From Formosa sp. L2A11 (lineage in GTDB: Bacteria; Bacteroidota; Bacteroidia; Flavobacteriales; Flavobacteriaceae), in contig NZ_CP047028.1 in NCBI RefSeq assembly GCF_009796865.1, positions 2,356,001 to 2,420,000 of the forward strand: a DNA stretch of 64,000 bases. The letters run 5' to 3'. Positions within the stretch are counted from its first letter, which is position 1. Each line of letters starts with the position of its first letter. Made by a program: the position numbers and the translations under genes. Below the pieces are notes generated by a model. The model saw only the letters and a program-made list of their open reading frames with translations. It was not told where the DNA came from and ran no database searches. Positions 9,100 through 18,795 of this stretch are shown piece after piece.

Positions 9100-12000
9100 A
9101 TGCTGAATAAAAGCATAAAATTTTTAATAGAACATAAGTTTGTTGCTGTTTTAATGCTTGCCCTTTTTGTGGGGTGGGGAACGGTAAATTCACCTTTTGG
9201 TTGGCATACTGGGATTTTACCTAGCGATCCGGTGTCTGTAGATGCGATTCCTGATATTGGAGAAAATCAGCAAATTATCTTTACAAAATGGGACGGGCGT
9301 TCACCTCAAGATATTGAAGACCAAATTACGTATCCGCTTACCACAACCTTATTGGGCATTCCTGGTGTAAAAACTATTAGGAGTTCTTCCATGTTTGGCG
9401 TGTCTAGTATTTATATCATTTTTGAAGAAGACATTGAGTTTTATTGGAGTAGGAGTCGTATTCTTGAAAAACTAAACGCTTTACCAAGCAATTTATTACC
9501 TGCCGATGCAAAACCCGCTTTAGGTCCAGATGCTACCGGTTTGGGACAAATATTTTGGTACACTTTAGAGGGGCGTGATCAGGATGGTAATGTTACTGGA
9601 GGTTGGGATTTACAAGAATTACGTAGTATTCAAGATTATTTTGTGAAATATGGCTTGTCTTCTGCAAGTGGTGTTTCTGAAGTTGCTTCTATTGGTGGTT
9701 ACGTTCAGGAATATCAAATAGATGTGAATCCAGAATTGATGAAGCAATATCAAATTTCACTTCAAAATGTGGTAAAAGCCATAAAAAGCTCTAATCAAGA
9801 TATTGGTGCGCAAACCCTAGAAATTAATCAAGCTGAATATTTAGTAAGAGGTTTGGGGTATATTAAATCTATAGCCGATTTAGAGAATGCTGTAGTAACA
9901 TCTACAAATTTTAAATCTATTCGTATAAAAGATATCGCTCATGTTGTTTTAGGGCCAGAAGCAAGACGTGGCATTCTCGATAAAGAAGGAGCCGAGGTTG
10001 TTGGAGGTGTTGTTGTGGCTAGATATGGTGCAAATCCCATGGAAGTGATTACCAATGTGAAGGAGAAAATTGCAGAAATGCATAAGGGTTTACCTTCAAA
10101 AGTATTAGCAGATGGCACTGTGTCCCAGCTTACTGTTGTACCGTTTTACGACAGAACTGTGCTTATAAAAGAAACCTTAAATACGCTAGATGAAGCCTTA
10201 ACTTTAGAGGTTTTAATTACCATTTTAGTTATTGTTGTTATGGTATTTAATTTAAGAGCTTCTATTTTAATTTCTAGCTTATTACCTGTTGCTGTTTTAA
10301 TGGTGTTTATTGCCATGAAATTTTTCGATGTTAGTGCTAATATTGTAGCGTTATCGGGTATTGCAATTGCTATTGGGACTATGGTAGATGTCGGGATTAT
10401 TTTAGCCGAAAATATTATAAGACATCTCGATGAATACGATGATAATGCACCTATTAATGAAGTGGTTTATAATGCGACTACCGAAGTTTCAGGGGCAATA
10501 CTCACAGCGGTTGCTACAACCATTATCAGTTTTATTCCTGTATTTACTATGGTTGGTGCAGAAGGGAAATTGTTTACACCTTTAGCTTTTACAAAAACCA
10601 TGGCATTAGTAGCATCTGTTATTGTGGCTTTGTTTTTAATTCCGCCGTTTGCTGCATTTTTATTCAGAAAAAGAATCCTTAAAACCCAATTCAAGATTGT
10701 TATAAATAGCATTTTAATAGGAATAGGATTTTGGGCAGTTTTTAGCGGTTATACCATAGGCGTATTACTGGTTGCTTTTGGTGTTTTAGGATTTTTAAAA
10801 CTAAAATTTAATTGGTCCGAAACTCGTGTAAATACTATTAATAGTATTCTTGTAGCGGTTTCAATTGTCTTTTTGTTAGCAGAATATTGGAGACCTTTGG
10901 GTGTTTCAAAAAGTGTATTGGTTAATCTTATTTTTGTATTTGTTATTTGCTTTGGTGTACTCGGTTTTTTCTTCGTTTTTAAACGTTATTACTCACAAAT
11001 ATTAGGTTGGGCTTTAGCAAACAAACTCTTGTTTTTATTAATTCCAACAACCATAGTGGTTCTTGGTTTTTTAATTATGAGAACTACAGGAAAAGAATTC
11101 ATGCCTTCTTTAAATGAAGGTTCATTTTTACTTATGCCAACATCTATGCCTCATGCGGGAGTTTCCGAAAATAAACGTGTGCTTCAGCAGTTAGATATGG
11201 CTGTGGCAAGTATTCCAGAAGTAGAAACAGTGGTTGGTAAAGCTGGTAGAACAGCATCTGCTTTAGATCCTGCACCGTTGTCTATGTATGAAAATATGAT
11301 TCAATATAAACCTGAGTATATGTTGAATGCTGAAGGGAAACGTCAAAGATATCAAGTGGATATAGACGGTTTTTTTATACTAAAAGATGGCCGTTTGGTA
11401 CAAAATATAAATGCGGTCTATTCAGATGAAGCCATAAAAGATTCTAAAGCGATTTTATCAACTAAAATTAAAGTTTCAGCAGATCAATTAACAGCAGACG
11501 AGGATGGTGAATTCTATAGAAACTGGCGACCAGAAATTACATCGGCCAACGATATTTGGAATAAAATTATTTCTAAAACGAATCTTCCAGGTGTCACTTC
11601 TGCACCAAAATTACAGCCTATAGAAACTAGATTGGTCATGTTACAAACAGGAATGCGTGCACCAATAGGCATAAAAATTAAAGGTCAAGATTTAAAACAA
11701 ATTGAAGCTTTTGGAAAAGCGCTAGAACCTATTCTTAAAAGCGCTAAAGGAGTAAAGAAAGAAGCTGTGTTTGCAGACCGTATTGTTGGAAAACCATATT
11801 TACTAATCGATATAGATCGTGAAAAATTAGCGCGTTATGGGGTTTCTATAGAAACGGTGCAAAACGAATTAAAAGTTGCTGTTGGTGGTATGGTTTTAAC
11901 CCAAACAGTTCAAGGTCGGGAACGTTACGGTGTACGCGTGCGTTATCCTAGAGAATTACGTTCTAGTCCAGACGATTTAAATGGGATTTATATTCCTGTT

Positions 12001-12849
12001 GCAGAAGGAAATCCTGTGCCTTTAAGTGAATTGGCCACCATTCGTTACGAGCAAGGTCCGCAGGTTATTAAGAGTGAAGATACTTTTTTAGTAGGGTATG
12101 TTTTGTTCGATAAATTAGATGGTTTTGCTGAGGTTAATGTGGTAGAAAATGCTCAACAATTAATACAAGATCAAATAGATAATGGCAAATTAAACGTGCC
12201 AAAAGGGATTACCTATCAATTTACAGGAACGTACGAAAATCAGTTACGTGCAGAGCAAACATTACGTGTCGTTGTACCTCTGGCTTTAGCTATTATTTTC
12301 TTGATTTTATACTTTCAGTTTAAATCGGTGTCTACGTCTTTAATGGTGTTTACAGGCATTTCTGTAGCATTTGCGGGTGGATTTATCATGATGTGGTTAT
12401 ATGGTCAAAATTGGTTTCTTAATTTTAATGTGTTTGGAGAGAATTTAAGAGATTTATTTCAAATGCATCCCATACATTTAAGTGTTGCCGTTTGGGTTGG
12501 TTTTATCGCGTTGTTTGGTATTGCCACAGACGATGGAGTGGTTATGGCAACCTATTTAACGCAAACTTTTAATACTGAAAAGCCACAAACTATTAAGTGT
12601 ATTCGCGAGGCTGCAATTCGCGCAGCAGAGAAACGTATTCGTCCGTGTTTAATGACAACGGCAACTACCATTTTGGCGCTTTTGCCTGTGTTAACTTCTA
12701 CAGGACGAGGAAGCGATATTATGATTCCGATGTCTATTCCCGCATTTGGAGGGATGATTATAGATATTACCTCTTATTTTATCGTTCCCGTATTATACAG
12801 CTGGAAACAAGAATATATCATTAAAAGAAATCAAACTAAAATTGAATAA
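9100..12849 (+). CDS. cusA: CusA/CzcA-type heavy-metal RND efflux pump
   Basis: Inner-membrane, proton-driven exporter that works with an adaptor (CusB type, 18796-20544) and an outer-membrane channel (next gene). It has 1,249 residues from the preferred start and the duplicated RND architecture of twelve membrane segments and two large periplasmic loops. The TM4 motif GIAIAIGTMVDVGIILAEN resembles the monovalent Cu/Ag class. A longer reading frame opens at 9058, but its 14 extra residues are hydrophobic and atypical; the ATG at 9100 begins the conserved MLNKSIKFLIEHK N-terminus. The tolC-like gene starts 5 bases downstream. Cu/Ag specificity is inferred from motif and context. Confidence 0.92.
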   Translation: MLNKSIKFLIEHKFVAVLMLALFVGWGTVNSPFGWHTGILPSDPVSVDAIPDIGENQQIIFTKWDGRSPQDIEDQITYPLTTTLLGIPGVKTIRSSSMFGVSSIYIIFEEDIEFYWSRSRILEKLNALPSNLLPADAKPALGPDATGLGQIFWYTLEGRDQDGNVTGGWDLQELRSIQDYFVKYGLSSASGVSEVASIGGYVQEYQIDVNPELMKQYQISLQNVVKAIKSSNQDIGAQTLEINQAEYLVRGLGYIKSIADLENAVVTSTNFKSIRIKDIAHVVLGPEARRGILDKEGAEVVGGVVVARYGANPMEVITNVKEKIAEMHKGLPSKVLADGTVSQLTVVPFYDRTVLIKETLNTLDEALTLEVLITILVIVVMVFNLRASILISSLLPVAVLMVFIAMKFFDVSANIVALSGIAIAIGTMVDVGIILAENIIRHLDEYDDNAPINEVVYNATTEVSGAILTAVATTIISFIPVFTMVGAEGKLFTPLAFTKTMALVASVIVALFLIPPFAAFLFRKRILKTQFKIVINSILIGIGFWAVFSGYTIGVLLVAFGVLGFLKLKFNWSETRVNTINSILVAVSIVFLLAEYWRPLGVSKSVLVNLIFVFVICFGVLGFFFVFKRYYSQILGWALANKLLFLLIPTTIVVLGFLIMRTTGKEFMPSLNEGSFLLMPTSMPHAGVSENKRVLQQLDMAVASIPEVETVVGKAGRTASALDPAPLSMYENMIQYKPEYMLNAEGKRQRYQVDIDGFFILKDGRLVQNINAVYSDEAIKDSKAILSTKIKVSADQLTADEDGEFYRNWRPEITSANDIWNKIISKTNLPGVTSAPKLQPIETRLVMLQTGMRAPIGIKIKGQDLKQIEAFGKALEPILKSAKGVKKEAVFADRIVGKPYLLIDIDREKLARYGVSIETVQNELKVAVGGMVLTQTVQGRERYGVRVRYPRELRSSPDDLNGIYIPVAEGNPVPLSELATIRYEQGPQVIKSEDTFLVGYVLFDKLDGFAEVNVVENAQQLIQDQIDNGKLNVPKGITYQFTGTYENQLRAEQTLRVVVPLALAIIFLILYFQFKSVSTSLMVFTGISVAFAGGFIMMWLYGQNWFLNFNVFGENLRDLFQMHPIHLSVAVWVGFIALFGIATDDGVVMATYLTQTFNTEKPQTIKCIREAAIRAAEKRIRPCLMTTATTILALLPVLTSTGRGSDIMIPMSIPAFGGMIIDITSYFIVPVLYSWKQEYIIKRNQTKIE

Positions 12850-12854
12850 AACAC

Positions 12855-14096
12855 ATGAAAAAGTATAAAAAACAACTTCTAAAAATTTATGTGATAACCT
12901 TTTGTGTTTTAGGGTGTTTAGAAAGCTTAAAAGCACAAGATTTAGGACAATTAATTGAAATGGGCTTACAACAAAATACAGGTGTAAAACAAGCCGATTT
13001 ACAATACAAATTGGCATCAGAAAAAGTAAATGAAGTACAGGTTATTCCGAATACAGAGTTTAGTGTTGGCTATTTTGCAACTGCGTTGGAAACACGTACA
13101 GGTGCACAAAAAATGAAAGCTTCTGTTGTACAAATGTTGCCTTGGTTTGGATCTATTACTGCTCGGGAAAATTATGCCGCGTCTCTTGCCGACGCGCAAT
13201 ACGAAAGTATAGCCATTGCCCAACGTAAATTGGTAATGGATTTGTCTCAAAATTATTATGAATTGTGGTCAAATATTTCACAACAACGGGTTTTGCAAGA
13301 GCAACTCGAAATTTTGAAACGTTATGAAATTTTAGCTTTAACAAGTATAGAGGTTGGGCAAGCTTCTGCTGTAGATGTTTTAAAATTACAAATGCGAGAG
13401 AATGATATTTTAGAAGATATAGCGATTTTAAAACAAGACTATTTAGCAGTTCAATCTCAAATTAATTTAGATTTAAATCGCGATAAATCTAATCCCATTA
13501 TAGTAAAACCTGACTTAGAAATGCCAACTGATGAGGTGTTAGAATTAGATGAAATCACTAATTTGCATCCTGAATTATTACAGTATGATAAATTGTATGA
13601 ATCTGTAGAACAATCCGACTTACTAAATCAGAAAGAGCGTGCACCTATGATTGGTTTCGGATTGGATTATATCGCTATTGAAGAACGTCAAGATTTAGAG
13701 ATAGTACATAGTGGGGATGATATTTTTGTACCTATGGTTTCGGTGTCTATTCCCATATTTAACTCTAAATATAAATCTAAAAGTGTTCAGAATAAAATTC
13801 AAAAGGAAGCGTATAAATTACAGAAACAAGATAAAAAAAATAGTTTAACGGGAATTTTAGATGTAGCGGTAAAACAAAGAAATTCTGCTCAGATTAGTTT
13901 TGTAACACAGACTAAAAATTTAGAACAAGCAAAGAATGCGCAAGATATTTTATTGAAAAGTTATGAAACGGGTATGATTGATTTTGATGATGTTCTAGAC
14001 ATAGAAACGCTTCAATTGAAGTATGAAATTAACCGAATAGCTTCAATAAAATCATATTATAAACAACAAACAGTAATAAATTATTTAACACAGTAA
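12855..14096 (+). CDS. TolC-family outer-membrane channel (CusC-like)
   Basis: Outer-membrane efflux channel for the tripartite metal pump. It has 413 residues: a signal peptide to about residue 27 (ends LKAQ), then two OEP repeats rich in long amphipathic helices. The GQASAVDVLKLQMREND segment and a later TGMIDFDDVLDIETLQLKYE segment are typical of such coiled-coil barrels. It follows the pump gene by 5 bases, so the two are co-transcribed. Confidence 0.9.
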   Translation: MKKYKKQLLKIYVITFCVLGCLESLKAQDLGQLIEMGLQQNTGVKQADLQYKLASEKVNEVQVIPNTEFSVGYFATALETRTGAQKMKASVVQMLPWFGSITARENYAASLADAQYESIAIAQRKLVMDLSQNYYELWSNISQQRVLQEQLEILKRYEILALTSIEVGQASAVDVLKLQMRENDILEDIAILKQDYLAVQSQINLDLNRDKSNPIIVKPDLEMPTDEVLELDEITNLHPELLQYDKLYESVEQSDLLNQKERAPMIGFGLDYIAIEERQDLEIVHSGDDIFVPMVSVSIPIFNSKYKSKSVQNKIQKEAYKLQKQDKKNSLTGILDVAVKQRNSAQISFVTQTKNLEQAKNAQDILLKSYETGMIDFDDVLDIETLQLKYEINRIASIKSYYKQQTVINYLTQ

Positions 14097-14121
14097 ATTA
14101 AATCAAAACAGCTTTTAAATT

Positions 14122-14643
14122 ATGAAAAATGTAAAAAAAATAATGAGTATAACGGTATTAGGAATTGCTTTGTTTTCTGTAATCTCATGTAAAAATGAAC
14201 CTAAAAAAGTAGAAAAACAAGAAGTTGCAGCGGCCGATATAAAACAATCAAATCCAGAATTTAAAGACACCATTGTAGCGGCAACATTTCAGCATTACTT
14301 ACATTTAAAAACGGCTTTAGTAAAAACCGATGCTGTAGATGCTAAAAAGGGAGCAGAAATGATTGCCAATACTACAGAAAATCCAGAAATTAAAGCTTTG
14401 GCAACTCAAATTGCTTCAGAATCTGATATCGAGAAGCAACGTAAACTGTTTTCTGATTTAACAACAGTATTAAAACCAATTCTAGTTACTAGTTTGTCTT
14501 CTGGAGAAATTTACGAGCAAAATTGTCCGATGGCATTAAATGGAGGTGCAAATTGGTTTGCTATAGAAAAACAGATTAATAACCCTTATTACGGAGACCA
14601 AATGTTGCATTGCGGATTAGTGCAAGAGACTTTGAAATTGTAG
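14122..14643 (+). CDS. DUF3347 lipoprotein, probable periplasmic metal-binding partner
   Basis: 173 residues with a lipoprotein signal (lipobox VISC, Cys23). After a short charged linker comes a DUF3347 helical domain ending in EQNCPMALNGGANWFA and YYGDQMLHCG. The same C-terminal pattern (CPMA...YxGxxMLxCG) occurs at the end of the CusB-type adaptor in this island (20,410-20,520), so the domain exists both free and fused. The conserved Cys and Met residues suit soft-metal binding. Likely a periplasmic accessory of the pump; the function is inferred. Confidence 0.82.
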   Translation: MKNVKKIMSITVLGIALFSVISCKNEPKKVEKQEVAAADIKQSNPEFKDTIVAATFQHYLHLKTALVKTDAVDAKKGAEMIANTTENPEIKALATQIASESDIEKQRKLFSDLTTVLKPILVTSLSSGEIYEQNCPMALNGGANWFAIEKQINNPYYGDQMLHCGLVQETLKL

Positions 14644-14740
14644 GTGTATTTTAAAATTATTAGCCTAGCGGTATCCTGAACGTGTTTTAGGGACTTATTA
14701 TGTAATTTATTTGAACATTTAATACACAGAAATAGAACTA

Positions 14741-15304
14741 ATGGAACAACATCTTTATATAAAAAATATGGTTTGCGATAGATGTAAAGCATCTGTAAAT
14801 CAGTTATTGGTAAGCATGAATGTGCCTGTGTATGCATTAAGTTTAGGCGATGTTATTGTAGAGCAAATGGATAATGAAACTCACGTTGCTTTAAAAGATA
14901 AGCTGAAACAAACGGGGTTTGAATTGATTGAAAGTGAAGACGATGTGCTTATTGAGCAAATAAAAACGATAATTATTGAAAATTTAGAGGATGAAGACTC
15001 TCCAATTTTAAAAGTATCTGAGTTATTGACAGGGAAAATTCCGAAAGATTATTCTGTACTAAGTAAGTTGTTTAGTAAACGTATGGGAATAACGATTGAG
15101 AAATATGTGATTCAGCTAAAAATAGAAAAGGTTAAGGAGTTTCTGCAATTGGGACAATTACAATTTTCTGAAATAGCAGATTGTTTAAGTTATACAAGTA
15201 GTAGTCATTTGGCAAATCAGTTTAAGTCTGTCACAGGAATGTCTATGAGCGATTATAAATCGTTACAACAATGGGACAGAAAAACCATTGACAAAATTAT
15301 ATAA
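14741..15304 (+). CDS. AraC-family regulator with HMA-like N-terminus
   Basis: 187 residues. The first ~65 resemble a heavy-metal-associated domain, with the CxxC motif MVCDRC (residues 11-16) after the first strand. The C-terminal ~90 residues form an AraC-type double helix-turn-helix (FSEIADCLSYTSSSHLANQF then SVTGMSMSDYKSL). The design suggests a metal-responsive activator sensing Cu or Ag directly, placed just before the ATPase gene. It is shorter than classical AraC proteins but typical of the small form found near Bacteroidota copper genes. Direct metal sensing is inference. Confidence 0.82.
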   Translation: MEQHLYIKNMVCDRCKASVNQLLVSMNVPVYALSLGDVIVEQMDNETHVALKDKLKQTGFELIESEDDVLIEQIKTIIIENLEDEDSPILKVSELLTGKIPKDYSVLSKLFSKRMGITIEKYVIQLKIEKVKEFLQLGQLQFSEIADCLSYTSSSHLANQFKSVTGMSMSDYKSLQQWDRKTIDKII

Positions 15305-15372
15305 GTATAGTCCATAATAATGCAATTGGAGTTGGTGATTAAGCGGTAATTTTACAGTCAATAAAAAAGATA

Positions 15373-18300
15373 ATGAAACATATATATAGTATATCAGGTA
15401 TGACGTGTAACGGTTGTCGTGGTCATGTAGAAAAGATTTTAAGCGCCATTGAAGGTGTTTTAAAAGCTTCGGTAGATTTAGAAAAATCTGAAGCGACTAT
15501 TGAAATGGAACAAGCTATTTCGTTGGAGACATTTCAGCAAGCTTTAAAAGCCGATGGCGATAGATATAGTATAGAAAATCCCGATCAACAAAAGGAGAAT
15601 GACAAAAGAGTAGCATCTACATGTTGTTCCAAAAAAGAAACTTCAAAATTAATATCTCATACATTTCATGTTCACGGCATGACGTGTAATGGCTGTCGTG
15701 GTCATGTAGAAAAGATTCTAAGCGAGGTTGAAGGTGTTTTAAAAGCTTCGGTAGATTTAGAAAAATCTAAAGCGACTATTGAAATGGAACATGCTATTTC
15801 GTTAGAGACATTTCAGGAAGCTTTAAAAGCCGATGGCGATAGATATAGTATAGAAAATCCCGATCAACAAAAGGAGAATGATAAAAGAGTAGCATCTACA
15901 TGTTGCTCTAAAAAAGAAACTTCGAAATTAATATCTCATACATTTCATGTTCACGGCATGACGTGTAATGGCTGTCGTGGTCATGTAGAAAAGATTTTAA
16001 GCGAGGTTGAAGGTGTTTTAAAAGCTTCGGTAGATTTAGAAAAATCTAAAGCGACTATTGAAATGGAACATGCTATTTCGTTAGAGACATTTCAGGAAGC
16101 TTTAAAAGCCGATGGCGATAGATATAGTATAGAAAATCCCGATCAACAAAAGGAGAATGATAAAAGAGTAGCATCTACATGTTGCTCTAAAAAAGAAACT
16201 TCGAAATTAATATCTCATACATTTCATGTTCACGGCATGACGTGTAATGGCTGTCGTGGTCATGTAGAAAAGATTTTAAGCGCCATTGAAGGTGTTTTAA
16301 AAGCTTCGGTAGATTTAGAAAAATCTGAAGCGACTATAGAAATGAAACAAGCTATTTCGTTAGAGAAATTTCAGCAAGCTTTAAAAGCAGACGGAGACAC
16401 ATATACTATTCATCCGTTAGGCGTAAAAGAACACGAATTGCCTAGAAAAAAAGTAAAAGATACAGGTGCCGGAACGTATTATTGTCCCATGCATTGCGAA
16501 GGCGAAAAGACGTATGATGCACATGGAGATTGTCCTGTTTGTGGTATGGATTTGGTGAAGGAGCAGAGTTTAAAAGCTGCAAAAACGGAATATACATGTC
16601 CGATGCACCCAGAAATTATTGAAAATAAACCTGGAGATTGTCCTATTTGTGGGATGGATTTAGTACCAATAAAACCAGAAGCTTCTGCAGAAGAATTGGC
16701 ATATCAGAAATTACTAAAAAAACTAAAAATAGCAACCGCATTTAGTATTCCTATTTTTATAATAGCGATGTCTGATATGATTTCAGGCAACCCGCTATAT
16801 CATATTATGCCTTTAAAATATTGGAATTGGGTGCAGTTTACATTGTCTATTCCAGTTGTGTTTTATGCAACGTGGATGTTTTTTGAGCGTGCTTATAAAA
16901 GTGTAAAAACTTGGAATCTAAACATGTTTACTCTAATAGGTATAGGCGCGGGAATTGCTTGGTTGTTTAGTGTGTTTGGATTACTGTTTCCAGATGTAAT
17001 TCCAGATCAATTTAAAACAGGTTCCGGTACTGTACATGTGTATTTTGAAGCCGCAGCAGTCATTTTAACTTTAGTGTTAATGGGGCAAGTTTTAGAAGCG
17101 AGAGCACATAATAAAACGAATGATGCCGTTAAAGCACTCTTGAAATTAGCACCTAATGAAGCCACTCGTGTTGAAAAAGGAAAAGAAGAAGTTGTTTCTA
17201 TAGATGATATTATTTTAGGTGATTTATTACGTGTTAAACCAGGAGATAAAATTCCAGTAGATGGTGTTGTTTATGAAGGAGAGAGTAGCGTAGATGAATC
17301 TATGATTACAGGAGAACCTATTCCAATTCGAAAAACGGAAGGCGATGCTGTAAGTGCAGGAACGATTAATGGGAAACAGTCTTTTATTATGACTGCCAAA
17401 AAAGTTGGAGCAGATACTTTATTATCTCAAATTATCGAGATGGTAAATACCGCAAGTAGAAGCCAAGCACCAATTCAAAAATTGGCCGATAAAATTTCAG
17501 GATATTTTGTGCCTGTTGTTGTCGGAATTTCTATTCTAACATTTGTTTTATGGGTAATTTTTGGTCCAGATCCTAAATATGCGTTTGCCTTTGTAAATGC
17601 GATTGCAGTATTGATTATTGCGTGTCCGTGCGCGTTAGGTTTAGCAACTCCAATGTCGGTTATGGTTGGCGTTGGTAAAGGTGCACAAAATGGTGTGCTT
17701 ATTAAAAATGCAGAGGCTTTAGAACATATGAATACTGTAGATGTCTTAATTATAGATAAAACAGGAACGATTACAGAAGGAAAACCTTCGGTAGAAAAAA
17801 TAGAAGGTATTTCTACTAGCATAGACGAAAATACAATGCTTCAGTATATTGTATCGATTAATACATTAAGTGAGCATCCGTTAGCAGAAGCAACTGTAAA
17901 ATATGGAAAAGAGAAGGATGTAAGTCTTTTAAAAGTGAGTGATTTTAATGCTGTTTCAGGAAAAGGAGTTACCGGAATTGTAGACGGTAAACATTTAGCT
18001 TTAGGAAATGTTAAAATGATGGCAGAAGCAAACGTTTCTATTTCTAAAACTTTAGAAGAATCTGCTTTAAGAGATCAAAAGAAAGGAAAAACAGTATCAT
18101 TTTTATCAGTCAATAATGTTGCTGTTGGTCTTATTGTTATTGCAGATAAAATAAAATCGACAAGTAAAAAAGCCATTAAAACCTTACAGGATTCTGGTTT
18201 AGATGTGGTGATGCTTTCTGGAGATAATCAGGAAACAGCACGTGCTGTAGCTCAAGAATTAGGAATAAAACATTTTAAAGGCGGAATGTTGCCTCAAGAT

Positions 18301-18702
18301 AAATTAAGTGAAGTAGAACGTTACCAAAACGAAGGTAAAATAGTGGCTATGGCTGGAGATGGTGTAAACGATGCACCGGCGTTGGCAAAAAGTAATGTGG
18401 GTATTGCTATGGGAACAGGAACAGATGTTGCTATAGAAAGTGCCGCAATAACATTGGTAAAAGGCGATTTACACGGTATTGTAAAAGCTAGAAAACTAAG
18501 TGAAAATGTAATGAAAAATATAAAACAGAACTTGTTTTTTGCTTTAATCTATAATTCTGTTGGAGTGCCAATTGCTGCAGGTATTTTATATCCCATTTTC
18601 GGACTATTATTATCGCCAATGATTGCGGCTTTAGCAATGAGCTTTAGTTCGGTTTCGGTTATAGCAAATGCATTACGATTACGTACAAGACGTATTGATT
18701 AA
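15373..18702 (+). CDS. copA: Cu+-type P1B ATPase with four tandem HMA domains
   Basis: ATP-driven exporter of monovalent copper or silver across the inner membrane. Order: four HMA domains with CxxC at residues 12/15, 105/108, 198/201 and 291/294; two heavy-metal-binding CPMH...CPxCGMDLV zinc-ribbon-like motifs (about 373-440); membrane helices; the TGEPIPI actuator loop; CPC at 751-753 in the ion path; DKTGT with the phosphorylated Asp795; SEHPLAEA; and [19 protein letters not shown] and MSFSSVSV in the last helices match Cu+-ATPase ion sites. At 1,109 residues it is longer than typical CopA because of the extra HMAs. The linkers carry CC pairs at 84-85, 177-178 and 270-271. Confidence 0.95.
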   Translation: MKHIYSISGMTCNGCRGHVEKILSAIEGVLKASVDLEKSEATIEMEQAISLETFQQALKADGDRYSIENPDQQKENDKRVASTCCSKKETSKLISHTFHVHGMTCNGCRGHVEKILSEVEGVLKASVDLEKSKATIEMEHAISLETFQEALKADGDRYSIENPDQQKENDKRVASTCCSKKETSKLISHTFHVHGMTCNGCRGHVEKILSEVEGVLKASVDLEKSKATIEMEHAISLETFQEALKADGDRYSIENPDQQKENDKRVASTCCSKKETSKLISHTFHVHGMTCNGCRGHVEKILSAIEGVLKASVDLEKSEATIEMKQAISLEKFQQALKADGDTYTIHPLGVKEHELPRKKVKDTGAGTYYCPMHCEGEKTYDAHGDCPVCGMDLVKEQSLKAAKTEYTCPMHPEIIENKPGDCPICGMDLVPIKPEASAEELAYQKLLKKLKIATAFSIPIFIIAMSDMISGNPLYHIMPLKYWNWVQFTLSIPVVFYATWMFFERAYKSVKTWNLNMFTLIGIGAGIAWLFSVFGLLFPDVIPDQFKTGSGTVHVYFEAAAVILTLVLMGQVLEARAHNKTNDAVKALLKLAPNEATRVEKGKEEVVSIDDIILGDLLRVKPGDKIPVDGVVYEGESSVDESMITGEPIPIRKTEGDAVSAGTINGKQSFIMTAKKVGADTLLSQIIEMVNTASRSQAPIQKLADKISGYFVPVVVGISILTFVLWVIFGPDPKYAFAFVNAIAVLIIACPCALGLATPMSVMVGVGKGAQNGVLIKNAEALEHMNTVDVLIIDKTGTITEGKPSVEKIEGISTSIDENTMLQYIVSINTLSEHPLAEATVKYGKEKDVSLLKVSDFNAVSGKGVTGIVDGKHLALGNVKMMAEANVSISKTLEESALRDQKKGKTVSFLSVNNVAVGLIVIADKIKSTSKKAIKTLQDSGLDVVMLSGDNQETARAVAQELGIKHFKGGMLPQDKLSEVERYQNEGKIVAMAGDGVNDAPALAKSNVGIAMGTGTDVAIESAAITLVKGDLHGIVKARKLSENVMKNIKQNLFFALIYNSVGVPIAAGILYPIFGLLLSPMIAALAMSFSSVSVIANALRLRTRRID
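15399..16409 (+). repeat. Tandem repeat, 279-bp unit, encoding HMA plus linker
   Basis: Direct repeat of period 279 bp (93 codons): a conserved string recurs at 15401, 15680, 15959 and 16238. There are four HMA copies joined by three CC-containing linkers. Units starting at 15662 and 15941 differ at one base that I can find (C/T in the KIL codon), so their proteins are identical. The first and last copies are more diverged. Confidence 0.95.
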
Positions 18703-18795
18703 TTACAATTGAATTTTATAAACCAGTTTCTATTTTTTTTTAGAGATAGATAAGGCTGTTTTATTATTTAATTCATTTATTAGAACAACATAAAA

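Noticed and set aside
15399..16409. Repeats considered as a possible CRISPR array
   Set aside because: The unit is 279 bp, in frame with an ATPase gene and without spacers; it encodes HMA domains. No CRISPR array or cas gene is visible in the window.
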